Positions 39,249 through 48,900 of a DNA stretch of 64,000 bases are shown one piece after another (positions within the stretch are counted from its first letter, which is position 1; the number at the start of each line of letters is the position of its first letter). The notes under the pieces were generated by a model that was given only the letters and a program-made list of their open reading frames with translations, was not told where the DNA came from and searched no databases. A program made the position numbers and the translations under genes. This stretch comes from Paramoeba atlantica (lineage: Eukaryota > Discosea): NCBI GenBank assembly GCA_977017575.1, contig CDRNVI010000016.1, positions 124,001 to 188,000 of the forward strand. Reading direction: 5' to 3'.

Positions 39249-39620
39249 AGAGAATTTCACACCAGGTGAACGGATGGCATCGATGGGGTTTACGACCAAA
39301 GTTTCTGCCTGGTGGCATGCAGAAAAGGAGCTCGAAACGCAGAACAAGGCTTAACAGATGATCTTGCTTTTGGTTGATGGATTGCGTTTTCGGAAGGTGT
39401 TGTATACACCTTGTATAGTGTCGTAGTTTGTACCATAGTTTGTCTGTTGTATAGTGCCGTAGTTTGTACCATTTTTGACGTTAGCACATGCTAGGACATG
39501 TCAGACGACTTAGTTTGTGATTTATCCTTCGCCACTTCTTATGCTTGCCAGCACATTCATGTAGTGTCGTCATTCTTTTTTTTTGAATAGCATTTGTGCT
39601 ATACCTATTTTAAAGGACGA
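39249..39620. other. Intergenic spacer with a direct repeat
   Basis: Contains two copies of tgtatagtgtcgtagtttgt-type sequence (39412-39436 and 39448-39472, one difference), 36 bases apart. The right end carries the pyrimidine run described separately. No gene is seen. Confidence 0.6.
39571..39590 (+). promoter_or_regulatory. Pyrimidine run plus AG, possible trans-splice acceptor
   Basis: The sequence cattctttttttttgaatag ends 30 bases before the CTR9 ATG. In Euglenozoa such a tract followed by AG receives the spliced leader. Similar but weaker signals precede 25506 (AG at 25494), 43520 (AG at 43479) and 45967 (AG at 45938). The spliced leader itself is not in the window, so this is inference. 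Confidence 0.3.
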
Positions 39621-42272
39621 ATGACGAGTTTCAATATGATGAATGCGCAGTATGAAGCAATTAGTGGCATTTCAACGGACAACTTGGCACCGTACGCCCA
39701 CGCTCAAACTTCATCACTTTTTCCGTCTCGGAATGAATCTCTTACTGAGCGCGTATTGAGTCGGGGAAGGCAGTGTCTAACTTCCGGGGATCTTACGGCC
39801 GGAGAGGACATGGTTCGAGAATTCCTTCAAATACCCGATTTTGCCGCATCAGAAGCTGTGGCTCGTCTGCACGCCTGCGTTTTGTGGTCCAAAGGACGAA
39901 AAGATGAGGCGCTTCGCAGGCTCAATGGGGCACTGCAACTTTACCCTCATTCCTTACCCTTATTGCTGCAGGATGCTTCTCTCAGTATCGACAGTGGTTT
40001 GTTACACCGAGCATGGAGTCGCTACGTCACTGCTGTAGAACACTACAAGCCGTACTCTCGTGAAGCGATCATAGGCCTCTCACTCATCTGTTTTATGCGA
40101 AACGAGCTGCCTAGCTGCTTAGAAATACTCAATCACCTCGAGGTACCGGAGGAAGAGAAAGTTCTTTTCGAGGCATTTCGCCATATAGTACACCGGCTCT
40201 TGGATCCGACATCACACTCGGTTCTTGACCTGTCGCGCGTTTCCAACTATTTAAAAAACATAAACAGTAATTCTTTGTTGCTCTCGTGGTACTTGTGTGA
40301 AGCTTGCCTAGTAGCGGGGACGCACGCGATACCGTTCATTCAGGAGTGGATGCTGAGTATGGAACCCAACACGGAGGCTCTTGCGTATGTAGAGTACACC
40401 CTAGGCCGAATGTATCACCAAGCAGGACAATATGCTCTTGCTGAGGCGCACTATGGCAAAAGTCTGCATCTCCACAGTGATATTCCGTGTCCTGCGGCAT
40501 GGGGGGCCTCGGTCACTGGCTTTCTAACCTCTACCGAAACGAATCTTCCCCTGGAGTTGCTTCGAAAACATTTCTCACTCGATGCGGGAAAGACACTTGC
40601 GGCGATTTATTCGCAACAAGATGTACGGAGCGGTCGAGAAATTACTAAGGGGTTGACCCATCGAACTGGAAAATCAGACCCCGAAAGCTGGGCACTTCGT
40701 GGAATGTGTGAAAAAGAGAATGCCGTCGCATCATTGCAGTCTTTTTCAATAGCGAAAAGTCTGTGTCAGGAACCGAACGAAGTGTTGGGTATGATACTAT
40801 TGAACATGTGCGCATTGCATTTGGAACAGGGACACGTGCAAGAAGCTCGTGCGTGCCAGGAGGAATATTCAACTACAAAGCACTCTGACGACAGTTCGAA
40901 ATCCGTGCGCCACGAGGAAGATTTTATAGCTGCCTTCAACGCGGCAGCGCTGTTAGTAAGACAACAGTTGTGGACCGAAGCAAGAGACGCTTTTGAGAAT
41001 CTATGCGCGAAGGTGGTCTCTTTAGAAGTTCTCATTTGCCTGGCGATATGCGAAAAACAAAACAACAATGAGGATCGCTGTAAGTCCTTATGTCGTTTAG
41101 TTCTCGAGCTCGACCCACGTCACACACTTGCGAAAGTAGTACTATGTTCGTTGCACACATTTTCAGGCCCACCCGTTGAGTTTGGCGACCACAAGGACAA
41201 GGTCGGCCATAGCCTTCTATGCCTTATGGAGGGAAACGCCTACTTTGAAGCGCTCCTAAAGCGAGAATCATCCTCTTCCGATGATATCCCCACAGACTAC
41301 CCCCTTCGCACCCTTTCCTGCTTTCGAAAAGCCCTGCAGCTCCATCCCACCTGTCTGGCAGCTCAGCACAACACGGCGTGTGTCTTGGCGCTCTGCGGCG
41401 AGTTGAGTAGTGCCCGTATTTTACTCGAGCTGCTCCTCGCGATGCATGCCTCCCCGGAGGCCGACCGACTGATTTCTCGAAATCTCTGCACGCTCCATCA
41501 CGTCGATGGACATCTCCATCTCGCGACCTCAGGGTATGAGGAGGAGCTCGCGAGGATGTGCGCTTCAAGTGAACATGACTCCAATGGAGCGGCAAGTCCG
41601 TATCTCCATATTGGTTTCACCCTTGCGAGTTTATTCGTACAACAAAATCGACTCCGGGAGGCTCGGCAAACGCTTCAGAAAATTTGTGAAAAAATACCCG
41701 ACGGGACCGAGAACGTCACTGCGACATTTCAGCTCGCGGCAGTTCGTATCGCGGAGGTCGCAAACGTTGTGGCCTCTGGGTCGCGTTCCGCGGCACGACC
41801 CCCCGAACACTGGAAAGGGCTTTCACGAAAATTAGCCCATGTCAAGCGTACACTGCTGGATTTGTTACAAGCGAACAAGCAGCGGCCGACGCTCCCCGAC
41901 TTAAATTTTCCTCAGCAAGCCATCGAACGCTGTCTGGTGATTACGAAAAAACTGGCAGAAGTGGTCGCGCGGCATGTGGTGAAAGTTCAAAAGTCGCATG
42001 TCAGGGAGCAGGCCTCCCGGGATCGGTTTAAGGAATTATACGAGCGCTCGCTGACCCAACACGGGAGTGAGAAAGCCAATGAGAGTGAGAAGGAGAGACA
42101 GCAGAGGGAGGTGTGGCAACAGCGCGCGAAAGAGCTCCAAGGTAAGCTCGCCGGGGGACTCTCGTCACAATACGGTTTTGAGATTCAACCTGAAAGGGGA
42201 TACGCAGACGTGGGAGAAAGTCAAGATCCGGTAGGCTCGAGCGAGATGTTGGAGATTGACGATAATCCGTGA
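39621..42272 (+). CDS. CTR9: CTR9-like TPR subunit of the Paf1 complex
   Basis: 883 residues from the first ATG. TPR motifs run through most of the length, for example AYVEYTLGRMYHQAGQYALA followed by HYGKSLHLH, SPYLHIGFTLASLFVQQNRL, and LAAQHNTACVLALCGELSSA. The charged C-terminal helix at about 780-860 (VKVQKSHVREQASRDRFKEL ... EREVWQQRAKELQGKL region) and the short tail with DVGESQDPVG are in the same place as in CTR9. CTR9 scaffolds the Paf1 complex on elongating RNA polymerase II and promotes histone modification. The long acidic tail of animal CTR9 is missing. Another TPR scaffold such as an APC/C subunit is less likely. Confidence 0.65.
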   Translation: MTSFNMMNAQYEAISGISTDNLAPYAHAQTSSLFPSRNESLTERVLSRGRQCLTSGDLTAGEDMVREFLQIPDFAASEAVARLHACVLWSKGRKDEALRRLNGALQLYPHSLPLLLQDASLSIDSGLLHRAWSRYVTAVEHYKPYSREAIIGLSLICFMRNELPSCLEILNHLEVPEEEKVLFEAFRHIVHRLLDPTSHSVLDLSRVSNYLKNINSNSLLLSWYLCEACLVAGTHAIPFIQEWMLSMEPNTEALAYVEYTLGRMYHQAGQYALAEAHYGKSLHLHSDIPCPAAWGASVTGFLTSTETNLPLELLRKHFSLDAGKTLAAIYSQQDVRSGREITKGLTHRTGKSDPESWALRGMCEKENAVASLQSFSIAKSLCQEPNEVLGMILLNMCALHLEQGHVQEARACQEEYSTTKHSDDSSKSVRHEEDFIAAFNAAALLVRQQLWTEARDAFENLCAKVVSLEVLICLAICEKQNNNEDRCKSLCRLVLELDPRHTLAKVVLCSLHTFSGPPVEFGDHKDKVGHSLLCLMEGNAYFEALLKRESSSSDDIPTDYPLRTLSCFRKALQLHPTCLAAQHNTACVLALCGELSSARILLELLLAMHASPEADRLISRNLCTLHHVDGHLHLATSGYEEELARMCASSEHDSNGAASPYLHIGFTLASLFVQQNRLREARQTLQKICEKIPDGTENVTATFQLAAVRIAEVANVVASGSRSAARPPEHWKGLSRKLAHVKRTLLDLLQANKQRPTLPDLNFPQQAIERCLVITKKLAEVVARHVVKVQKSHVREQASRDRFKELYERSLTQHGSEKANESEKERQQREVWQQRAKELQGKLAGGLSSQYGFEIQPERGYADVGESQDPVGSSEMLEIDDNP

Positions 42273-42552
42273 GTGTACAGTTTTTGTAGGTACGATAAAG
42301 TAATGAGTTGGTCTGCGTGTAGTTTAGCATGCCGCACATCGTTGGTTTAATTTTTCATCATATCTGATATTTTGGTGCCTTCAACAAGCATTTGAAAGAT
42401 AGTTCATAAGTTTACTTGCCGCCTGTTTCATATTCAGCCGAGTATACGACTTATCACTTCACGATACAAATGCGTAGTAAAAGGAATTTAAGAGTTTTAG
42501 CCCAAATACTTTAACTGTAAAACATTACAATAGAATATTAGCATTTAATTCT

Positions 42553-43350
42553 ATGGGCTACAAAAGCAACAATGAAAAAACAAAGAACGGTCTACTGCCA
42601 AAGCAAATATACGATTTGTATCCTGTGTTTCATCCTATTATAGTGGAAGCCGCAAGCCTGATGAAATTTTCTTGGCATTGGCTATGTGAGAGAGTTGCCC
42701 CCCTGCCTCCCATTCAGCAGCACCACCAAGAAATCGCGCCGCTTCTTTTTGAACCCTTTGCCGCAGTAGTGATACATTTCAAGAGGGAGAAATGTGGACA
42801 ACAAGTTACAGCCGAATTCTTGGCGCATATTCCGTTTGAAATCTTACTTCCTCACCGAGGACTTTTGATAGTTCCTTGTGTTAGAAATTCTTTGCATGAA
42901 TTTATTCTATTTTTTACAGGACGTGGATTTGAATATGTGGAATACGTTTCTGTAGTTTGTCATACTACTCAAAACACTGAAGCTGCCGCGCAGGCAGAAC
43001 CTCCTAGTAATAAAGAGGAGGCTTCCGATTCCCCACAAAATTCTTTGTCAAGGGATACCACATGTATTTACGTTTTCTTCAAGAAATCCGTACCCTCACT
43101 AGCACTCCGGCAACAATGTCACTCAGATGTGCTAATTTATTCACCCAGAGAATACTCACATGTTGCGGACAGAAAATGTGAAGACATACAAAGAAAGACA
43201 AGTCTTGACCGATGTGGGGGAGTGACATCTGCTTTGTGCGGAATAATAGAAGATTTGCTTCCCGTGGGACGGCTTTTGGAAATAACATGTGGAGTGCCAA
43301 CCGTGAAAAATCGATGGGTCTCTCTATTAAGTCACTATCACGAGGACTAA
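42553..43350 (+). CDS. MT-A70-like methyltransferase homologue without DPPW
   Basis: 265 residues. The pattern follows the MT-A70 fold: a strand FAAVVIHFKRE where the catalytic DPPW would be, then PFEILLPHRGLLIVPCVRNS and FFTGRGFEYVEYVSVVC (the usual gain-of-strand plus GF-x-x-v). Near the C-terminus come YSPREYSHVADRKCEDIQRK, like the family R-x-x-S-x-K-P-D-x-x-x segment, and GRLLEITCG, like GRxLELFAR. The DPPW motif is not recognisable, so it may be a non-catalytic partner, as METTL14 is to METTL3. A Glu/Ser-rich insert lies at about 145-170. The family call is from pattern only. Confidence 0.4.
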   Translation: MGYKSNNEKTKNGLLPKQIYDLYPVFHPIIVEAASLMKFSWHWLCERVAPLPPIQQHHQEIAPLLFEPFAAVVIHFKREKCGQQVTAEFLAHIPFEILLPHRGLLIVPCVRNSLHEFILFFTGRGFEYVEYVSVVCHTTQNTEAAAQAEPPSNKEEASDSPQNSLSRDTTCIYVFFKKSVPSLALRQQCHSDVLIYSPREYSHVADRKCEDIQRKTSLDRCGGVTSALCGIIEDLLPVGRLLEITCGVPTVKNRWVSLLSHYHED

Positions 43351-43483
43351 ACCAAGATTCAGTTCTTGTTCCCAGAATTAACGTTCTTTTGCTTACCTTG
43401 TCTAGTATGTGGACGGTATTTTTTGAAGTATTCAATAGTTCTGTATCCTTTAATAGCCATTTGTTTCGTTTAAATTTTAGACC

Positions 43484-43510
43484 ATGAGTCGCATTGGTAA
43501 ATCACATTAA
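43484..43510 (+). promoter_or_regulatory. Short upstream open frame before the helicase gene
   Basis: An ATG at 43484, directly after a pyrimidine-rich stretch ending in AG, opens an 8-codon frame (MSRIGKSH, stop) that ends 9 bases before the helicase ATG at 43520. If the leader starts at the AG at 43479-43480, this frame would be translated first and could lower helicase translation. Confidence 0.3.
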
Positions 43511-43519
43511 ATTTGGAGA

Positions 43520-45604
43520 ATGGATCGCACTGTAAGATCACTGCTCGCGTGCAGCCAGAAGCTAAAACAATACTCAATGAACTATTCCAAGTGGAGAGGC
43601 CCTATGCAATTTGAGACGAAGGCGGGAAGGTCCAGTGACATTTCTTCCAGCGTCGTGCCCCCACCAAAGGTAGATAAAAAACTTACTTCCACGAGAGACA
43701 ATCCGGGCATTGGACAAGTGTATGTCGTAGAAAAACAAGGTGCGACCGTTATACTCGGAGATCGGCTTTTTTCAGGACCGAGTGATACAGTGGAGCCGAA
43801 CCCATCCGATGCTCAGAGAATAGCTCCTTCCGATCAATCGTCTCGTTCGTCGACGCGGGTGTTAGACCAAACTCCAATATTTGTGAGAGATGCGAATGGG
43901 CTGCAGATAACAAGTCCTCCTGTGATTGACAGTATCGATTCGGACCTACTTGGACATATTGACACAGACCTCGCGGAGAGAGTGCGAAAATATTTGAGGC
44001 GCCATAAAATTTGGGAACTTTCTCCCGTACAGAAACATGCGCTTCCGGTTTTATTGCATCTACGAGAGGGACTTGTAGTTACTTCACCCACAGCCTCCGG
44101 GAAAACGTTTATGTACTGTCTCGCAGCCGTGGTCTATGTTGGTCAAAGCAGCCGGTTTCAACGCCGCATGAGTGATATGCACAACAAAACAGAAAAGAGT
44201 CAGCGAAAAGTGCCTGAGTGCTCCGACACAACTTGCTCCTACTGCGGTCTTAACATGGCTGTTGTGCGTATATGTCCTGAAAAGGGAGTTATGCACCCGG
44301 AGACGGATGAGGAGGGATTCCGATGTCTGCCCCCTGATGACTACGCACGGACATCTGAACCCCAAGTTATGATCCTCGTCCCCAGTCGGGAACTTGTCAA
44401 GCAGGTACGTGATATACTCGAACCCATGACGCAGGGTCTCATGAAGGTACTCTGGCTTACTGGAAACAGTACGCCGGAAGAGAGAGCGTTGCAGCAAAAA
44501 AGAACAGGTGGCGAGTGCGAGATAGTCGTGGGCACACCCACTCGACTTTATCGCGCATGGAAGAAAAATGACATAAAGCTGAACAGCGTGTCACTCTATT
44601 TGCTTGACGAAGCCGATTTGCTGACGGAAATGACCTACATGGATGCGGTGAGACCATTCTTGAATCGTGCCGAAGCCACCCGAGCTTTGATGGGATTTAT
44701 AACCGCTACGCTACCTAGGCCTTCACATGAGATTATGAAATCCTTTTTTAAGCAAGCGCAATCGCCCCACGTGGAGATATGCTCCGAGGGAATACTTGAG
44801 GGAAGACGTGATTACGCAAATCCGACGGCAGCAAATGCGGAGTTTCACGTCTATCTGATGAGTGAGACAGAAAAGACAAACTATGTTTTACACGTGTTAC
44901 AGCTCGCTACAGTAACCAGTCAATCACGCGTGATCATATTTTGTAATACGGCACGCACTTCTGCTTTTCTAACCGCTGAACTGTTCTCTATGTTGCAAAA
45001 CAAAAATATTCGACTTTACGGCACACATGGCAGAAAATCGAACGAAATGCGAGACCGTGCGCTGCATCAATTTCAAGGCGCTCAAGGGTCGAGCATATTG
45101 GTCACGACAAACCTATCGAGTAGAGGCATTGACTTTTTAAACGTAGATCACGTGATATTGTTTGACCTTCCTGCATCGATCCACGAGTTTATCCATCGCT
45201 CCGGAAGAGCGGGCCGTGGTATGATAAGGGGTCACGTTCACTGCTTTTTCGTCCCGGAGGATAGACAGCTGGCTCGTCCATTGGTTCATTACCTAAAACA
45301 GTACTCTAGTAGTTCCACGATACCCTTGCGTCTGCAGGAATATGCCAATGAAACAGATGAAGAAATGTGGAAGAGAATGTTTACTACCAAAGCTCCAGGT
45401 GGACGCGCACTAAAAGACCGAAAGAGGTTTGAAACCTTTCGCAAACCGGAATATCGAAAGAATTCTAGTAAGTATCCGAGCCCCAAGCCACATGGGTTGA
45501 AAAATCAACCCAACCCACGGCTATTTGATTTAGAGCACGGAGGAAGAGATCTTTCACGTACTCACCCGCTGCGATTGCGGAAGACGCGTTTTCCAAGACT
45601 TTGA
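43520..45604 (+). CDS. DEAD-box RNA helicase with cysteine-rich insert
   Basis: 694 residues. Helicase motifs in order: Q region WELSPVQKHALP (165-176), motif I SPTASGKT (189-196), Ia VPSRELVKQ, Ib GTPTRLYRAW, II LLDEADLL (DEAD at 363-366), III ITATLP (usual SAT replaced by TAT), IV VIIFCNT, V VTTNLSSRGID and VI HRSGRAGRG. Between I and Ia an insert of about 70 residues carries C234, C239, C242, C252 and C269 (CSDTTCSYCG), perhaps a zinc site, not usual for the family. The long N-terminus is disordered and the C-terminus basic. It is an ATP-dependent RNA remodeller; target process unknown. Confidence 0.85.
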   Translation: MDRTVRSLLACSQKLKQYSMNYSKWRGPMQFETKAGRSSDISSSVVPPPKVDKKLTSTRDNPGIGQVYVVEKQGATVILGDRLFSGPSDTVEPNPSDAQRIAPSDQSSRSSTRVLDQTPIFVRDANGLQITSPPVIDSIDSDLLGHIDTDLAERVRKYLRRHKIWELSPVQKHALPVLLHLREGLVVTSPTASGKTFMYCLAAVVYVGQSSRFQRRMSDMHNKTEKSQRKVPECSDTTCSYCGLNMAVVRICPEKGVMHPETDEEGFRCLPPDDYARTSEPQVMILVPSRELVKQVRDILEPMTQGLMKVLWLTGNSTPEERALQQKRTGGECEIVVGTPTRLYRAWKKNDIKLNSVSLYLLDEADLLTEMTYMDAVRPFLNRAEATRALMGFITATLPRPSHEIMKSFFKQAQSPHVEICSEGILEGRRDYANPTAANAEFHVYLMSETEKTNYVLHVLQLATVTSQSRVIIFCNTARTSAFLTAELFSMLQNKNIRLYGTHGRKSNEMRDRALHQFQGAQGSSILVTTNLSSRGIDFLNVDHVILFDLPASIHEFIHRSGRAGRGMIRGHVHCFFVPEDRQLARPLVHYLKQYSSSSTIPLRLQEYANETDEEMWKRMFTTKAPGGRALKDRKRFETFRKPEYRKNSSKYPSPKPHGLKNQPNPRLFDLEHGGRDLSRTHPLRLRKTRFPRL

Positions 45605-45966
45605 TACCATCACGATTGTTCAGCATTGGAGATTAAAGTACCCCGCAATTTAGTGAGAGTTGTCATTGCATATCTTCTCATCATAGACAACATTAGAGAG
45701 GACAAAAAACAACCTTTCGAAATGTTTATCTTTGCATCAGCAAATAGTCCAACGACACAGCGGAATCTTCCACTTACCTCACGACTTTCCACTTATCAAA
45801 AATATCTTTATCCTGGCGGATAAGTACGTAGATACCCTTATCAAAGAGCGACGTCTTGTAATTCTTCTTTAACTTTAACTTTATCTTCACATACATGCAG
45901 TATTGCATGTATTTTTACCATTGTTTACCACGTTTTTAGTTCTTTCCTGGCTTCATTACACACACT
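45605..45966. other. Intergenic spacer
   Basis: 362 bases between helicase and TFIIIC genes. Short open frames on both strands are not convincing. The right end has tttttagttctttcc with an AG at 45938, a possible splice acceptor before the ATG at 45967. Confidence 0.5.
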
Positions 45967-48900
45967 ATGAATGCTCTTCTGCAAGACATCGAATGTTTCG
46001 TCACTGCTAATACAGGGGAAGGTGCAACTTGTTCTCTTCACGACGTTCGCCTCAGCTTTACAAACGCTTCTAGACGAAGCATAGGAAAAACAAGAATTCC
46101 TTACAGGAGTGAACCGGATTTTCAAGTTCTTATTGCTGGATCCCTTATTGTGGACGAATACACCTGGCCTTGGGTGCGCAAAGAAATTTTGAACAATCCA
46201 AACCTAGTGGTTGCTATAAAACGCCCACAGGAGACATTGCCATACGTCGTAAATGGTCGCTCCGCATCAAGTTCTACAGAATCGATAAGCGCATTCGACG
46301 ACGAGGTAATCGACTTATTTCCCGGAGAGCACTTGCTCTCCAAATTGCTTCTGTACTGGACAGCTGAGGAAGCAAAGTACGATGAGATAATGAAGGTTGC
46401 GCATCACATTTATGTATCAGGAAGGGTAGGGATTAGTTCGCACGATCTTGGGACGAACTTAAATATCTCAATAGTTAGTGTCATTAGCATAATCTCACGC
46501 GGTCTTGAGCCATTTGGGCTTGTTTCGGCTTATAGTCTTCGAGGCAATAAAATATGGGTTCATGTAAGGTGGATCTATCCGGAGGGAAAGATGACGATTT
46601 TTGTTGCATCGCCTGAAAACTGGATTTCTCCTTCCGCATCACAGCCGAAAAAACAGAAGCGTGTCAAAATGAAATCCACTACAACAGATACATCGGTCTT
46701 ACACCAGAATACTCCCAACGATTTGTCTACCTCTATGTTCATTCAAATTTTCAGAAATGCATACGTTCCGATACAATATTTCTCCTTGACGCACTGTATC
46801 AAGCCGGCGATACTCCAGACCTTAAATATTCATATGTGGAACTCAGAACTTAATGTGTCTGAAACCGCATTACGTTTTCGATTTTTAGTAGAAAAGCACA
46901 GGCTTCGTCGCATAAAGGACGTCGAAGACTTATTCCAAAGCGAATCAACGAAGTTTGTGTACTGCAAGAGACCTGCAACAGGTTACAAGTTAGTGATCTC
47001 TACAAGATCAACGACTGACCGAAGTGCTCAAATAGGAGGTGTGATGCGCAACGTATGGGAAGTCGAACTGTACCCCTTACTCGTGACGCTTCGCTTGGTA
47101 GGAAAGGTGGTGGAAAGTGACGAAAGTTTGCAGATCATGCGAGGTAGGACGAAATCTTTGGTATTGGAGGGTGTTACAAGCGCGGAAATGCATACCTCTA
47201 TGGATGATTCAACATCCACCAGAAAGTTGCGACGCTACTTCCTGCTTGAAATTTTGGCCCGAGCGCCCCACGGTGCGCTAGAAAGATACTCTCTGTATCA
47301 GTCAGTAAAGAAAAATTGTGGAAATTTGGACAAGAAAACGTATAATAGAATGCTACAAACACTATTGCGTGAGAAAGTTTTAAAATCCACGACAGTTACC
47401 ATACGAGGGGGTCCTATGCACTTAATATGCTATCCCGATCATGACGACAACGATATTATAGACGACCGCGCCGCATACAATAAAATACTTCATCTTAACC
47501 TTGAAAACACACACAAGAGTCTGACAGTAAGCTTTGCGGGACAACCACCAATGAAAGAAAAAGGCCTGCAGTCATGGAGACCACCTGACGAAAGACAAAA
47601 GCATAATGAAAAGTTACGAAAAGAGCGACAAAAAATTAAGTTACGAAAAGAGGCAGCGTCATTGTTTCTCTCATCGGAGAAGATAGCGGAAACATACTAT
47701 GTTGTCAATGTCAATGGTTTCATAAATTCGAGTTACGGAAGAGCACGAGTACTACACTATTTTTTGGTTGATTTAATTCTAAGAAAGATGCGCTTGCAAT
47801 CGCTTGAGTACAACGGGCTACAAAATGTGCCGTCAATTGATACGGATAATTTATTAGAATTCTGTGGTACATTCGAGCTTTATCCAAGCGATATAGTAAA
47901 GGTCATGAGTATGGAAATTGTTTGTGCCATTTTTCGATTCCCGATAGATTTCAGTCTGTTTTTTCCGATCGAAGCTGAGACGCATTCTTCATGTCAAAGG
48001 TTCTTGCAAAGGTTTATTCTTCCTAAGGAGTGCAGACAGATCTCTGTAGGAAATTTAAGGCGTGCGTCCGGAAAACGAGAAATACTACAAAAGGAAATCT
48101 TGAGACGACTCCCGACACTCTTTAATCGCCTTCAAAATCTTTGTCTTATAAATATCCACTCCTTTCGCCCGCAGAGCGGAGCTTTTTTAGGCCATAACTC
48201 GTCTATAGGAAAAATTGGTGTTCTTTTTGAGGGATCCCTCTTAGGACAATTCCCGTTTGCAATTCCGCTACCTTTCGGACCTGAAGGTGAAATTGAAAGA
48301 TCACGACGAATTGAGGACGCGTTACGAGATATTTGGTATAAATGCTGCGATCATGTCGTCAGGAATTCACCTTCCATTGCTCGTCGACTGTTAGTTGACC
48401 ATACGCAATTCATTACTTCATCTGAAAAGCAATATTTAGATGAACTTCCACTTGAACCGTACTATTTACCATGTTTTGATAATCTTTCTGTTCTCGAAGA
48501 CAAATTTCAAGCCTACAGAAATTCCTTTACAAGATATTTCTTGCGACGCCGTGAGGAACACACACTCCGTGTATGTAAAGAAGGCAAGTTCACTAATTCC
48601 ATAGCCCTCGATGAAGGATTCCCTCTCGAGAAAGAAGTTGTTCTCACTCCTTGGGATGAGAGCATCAATAGTAATAAATTGTGTTTTCAAGCTGCGCAAA
48701 ACGGAATCATTGCCTGGTGGAGAATTCGAAAAATGGAGAACATAGAGGGAACACAAGTGACAAAATCAATAAGTGTGAACAACCAAAATATTTCCCAGTT
48801 GGAAAGAGAATCCGACATTTCTGAGCGTAGAGGTACAGAAAAAGATCAATATGATCCATCCTATATGCCGGGACATGGAGAGAAATGTCAAACTTTACGA

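Noticed and set aside
45610-45823. Short frames on both strands between helicase and TFIIIC genes
   Set aside because: Small, overlapping each other, without ATG context or recognisable sequence.
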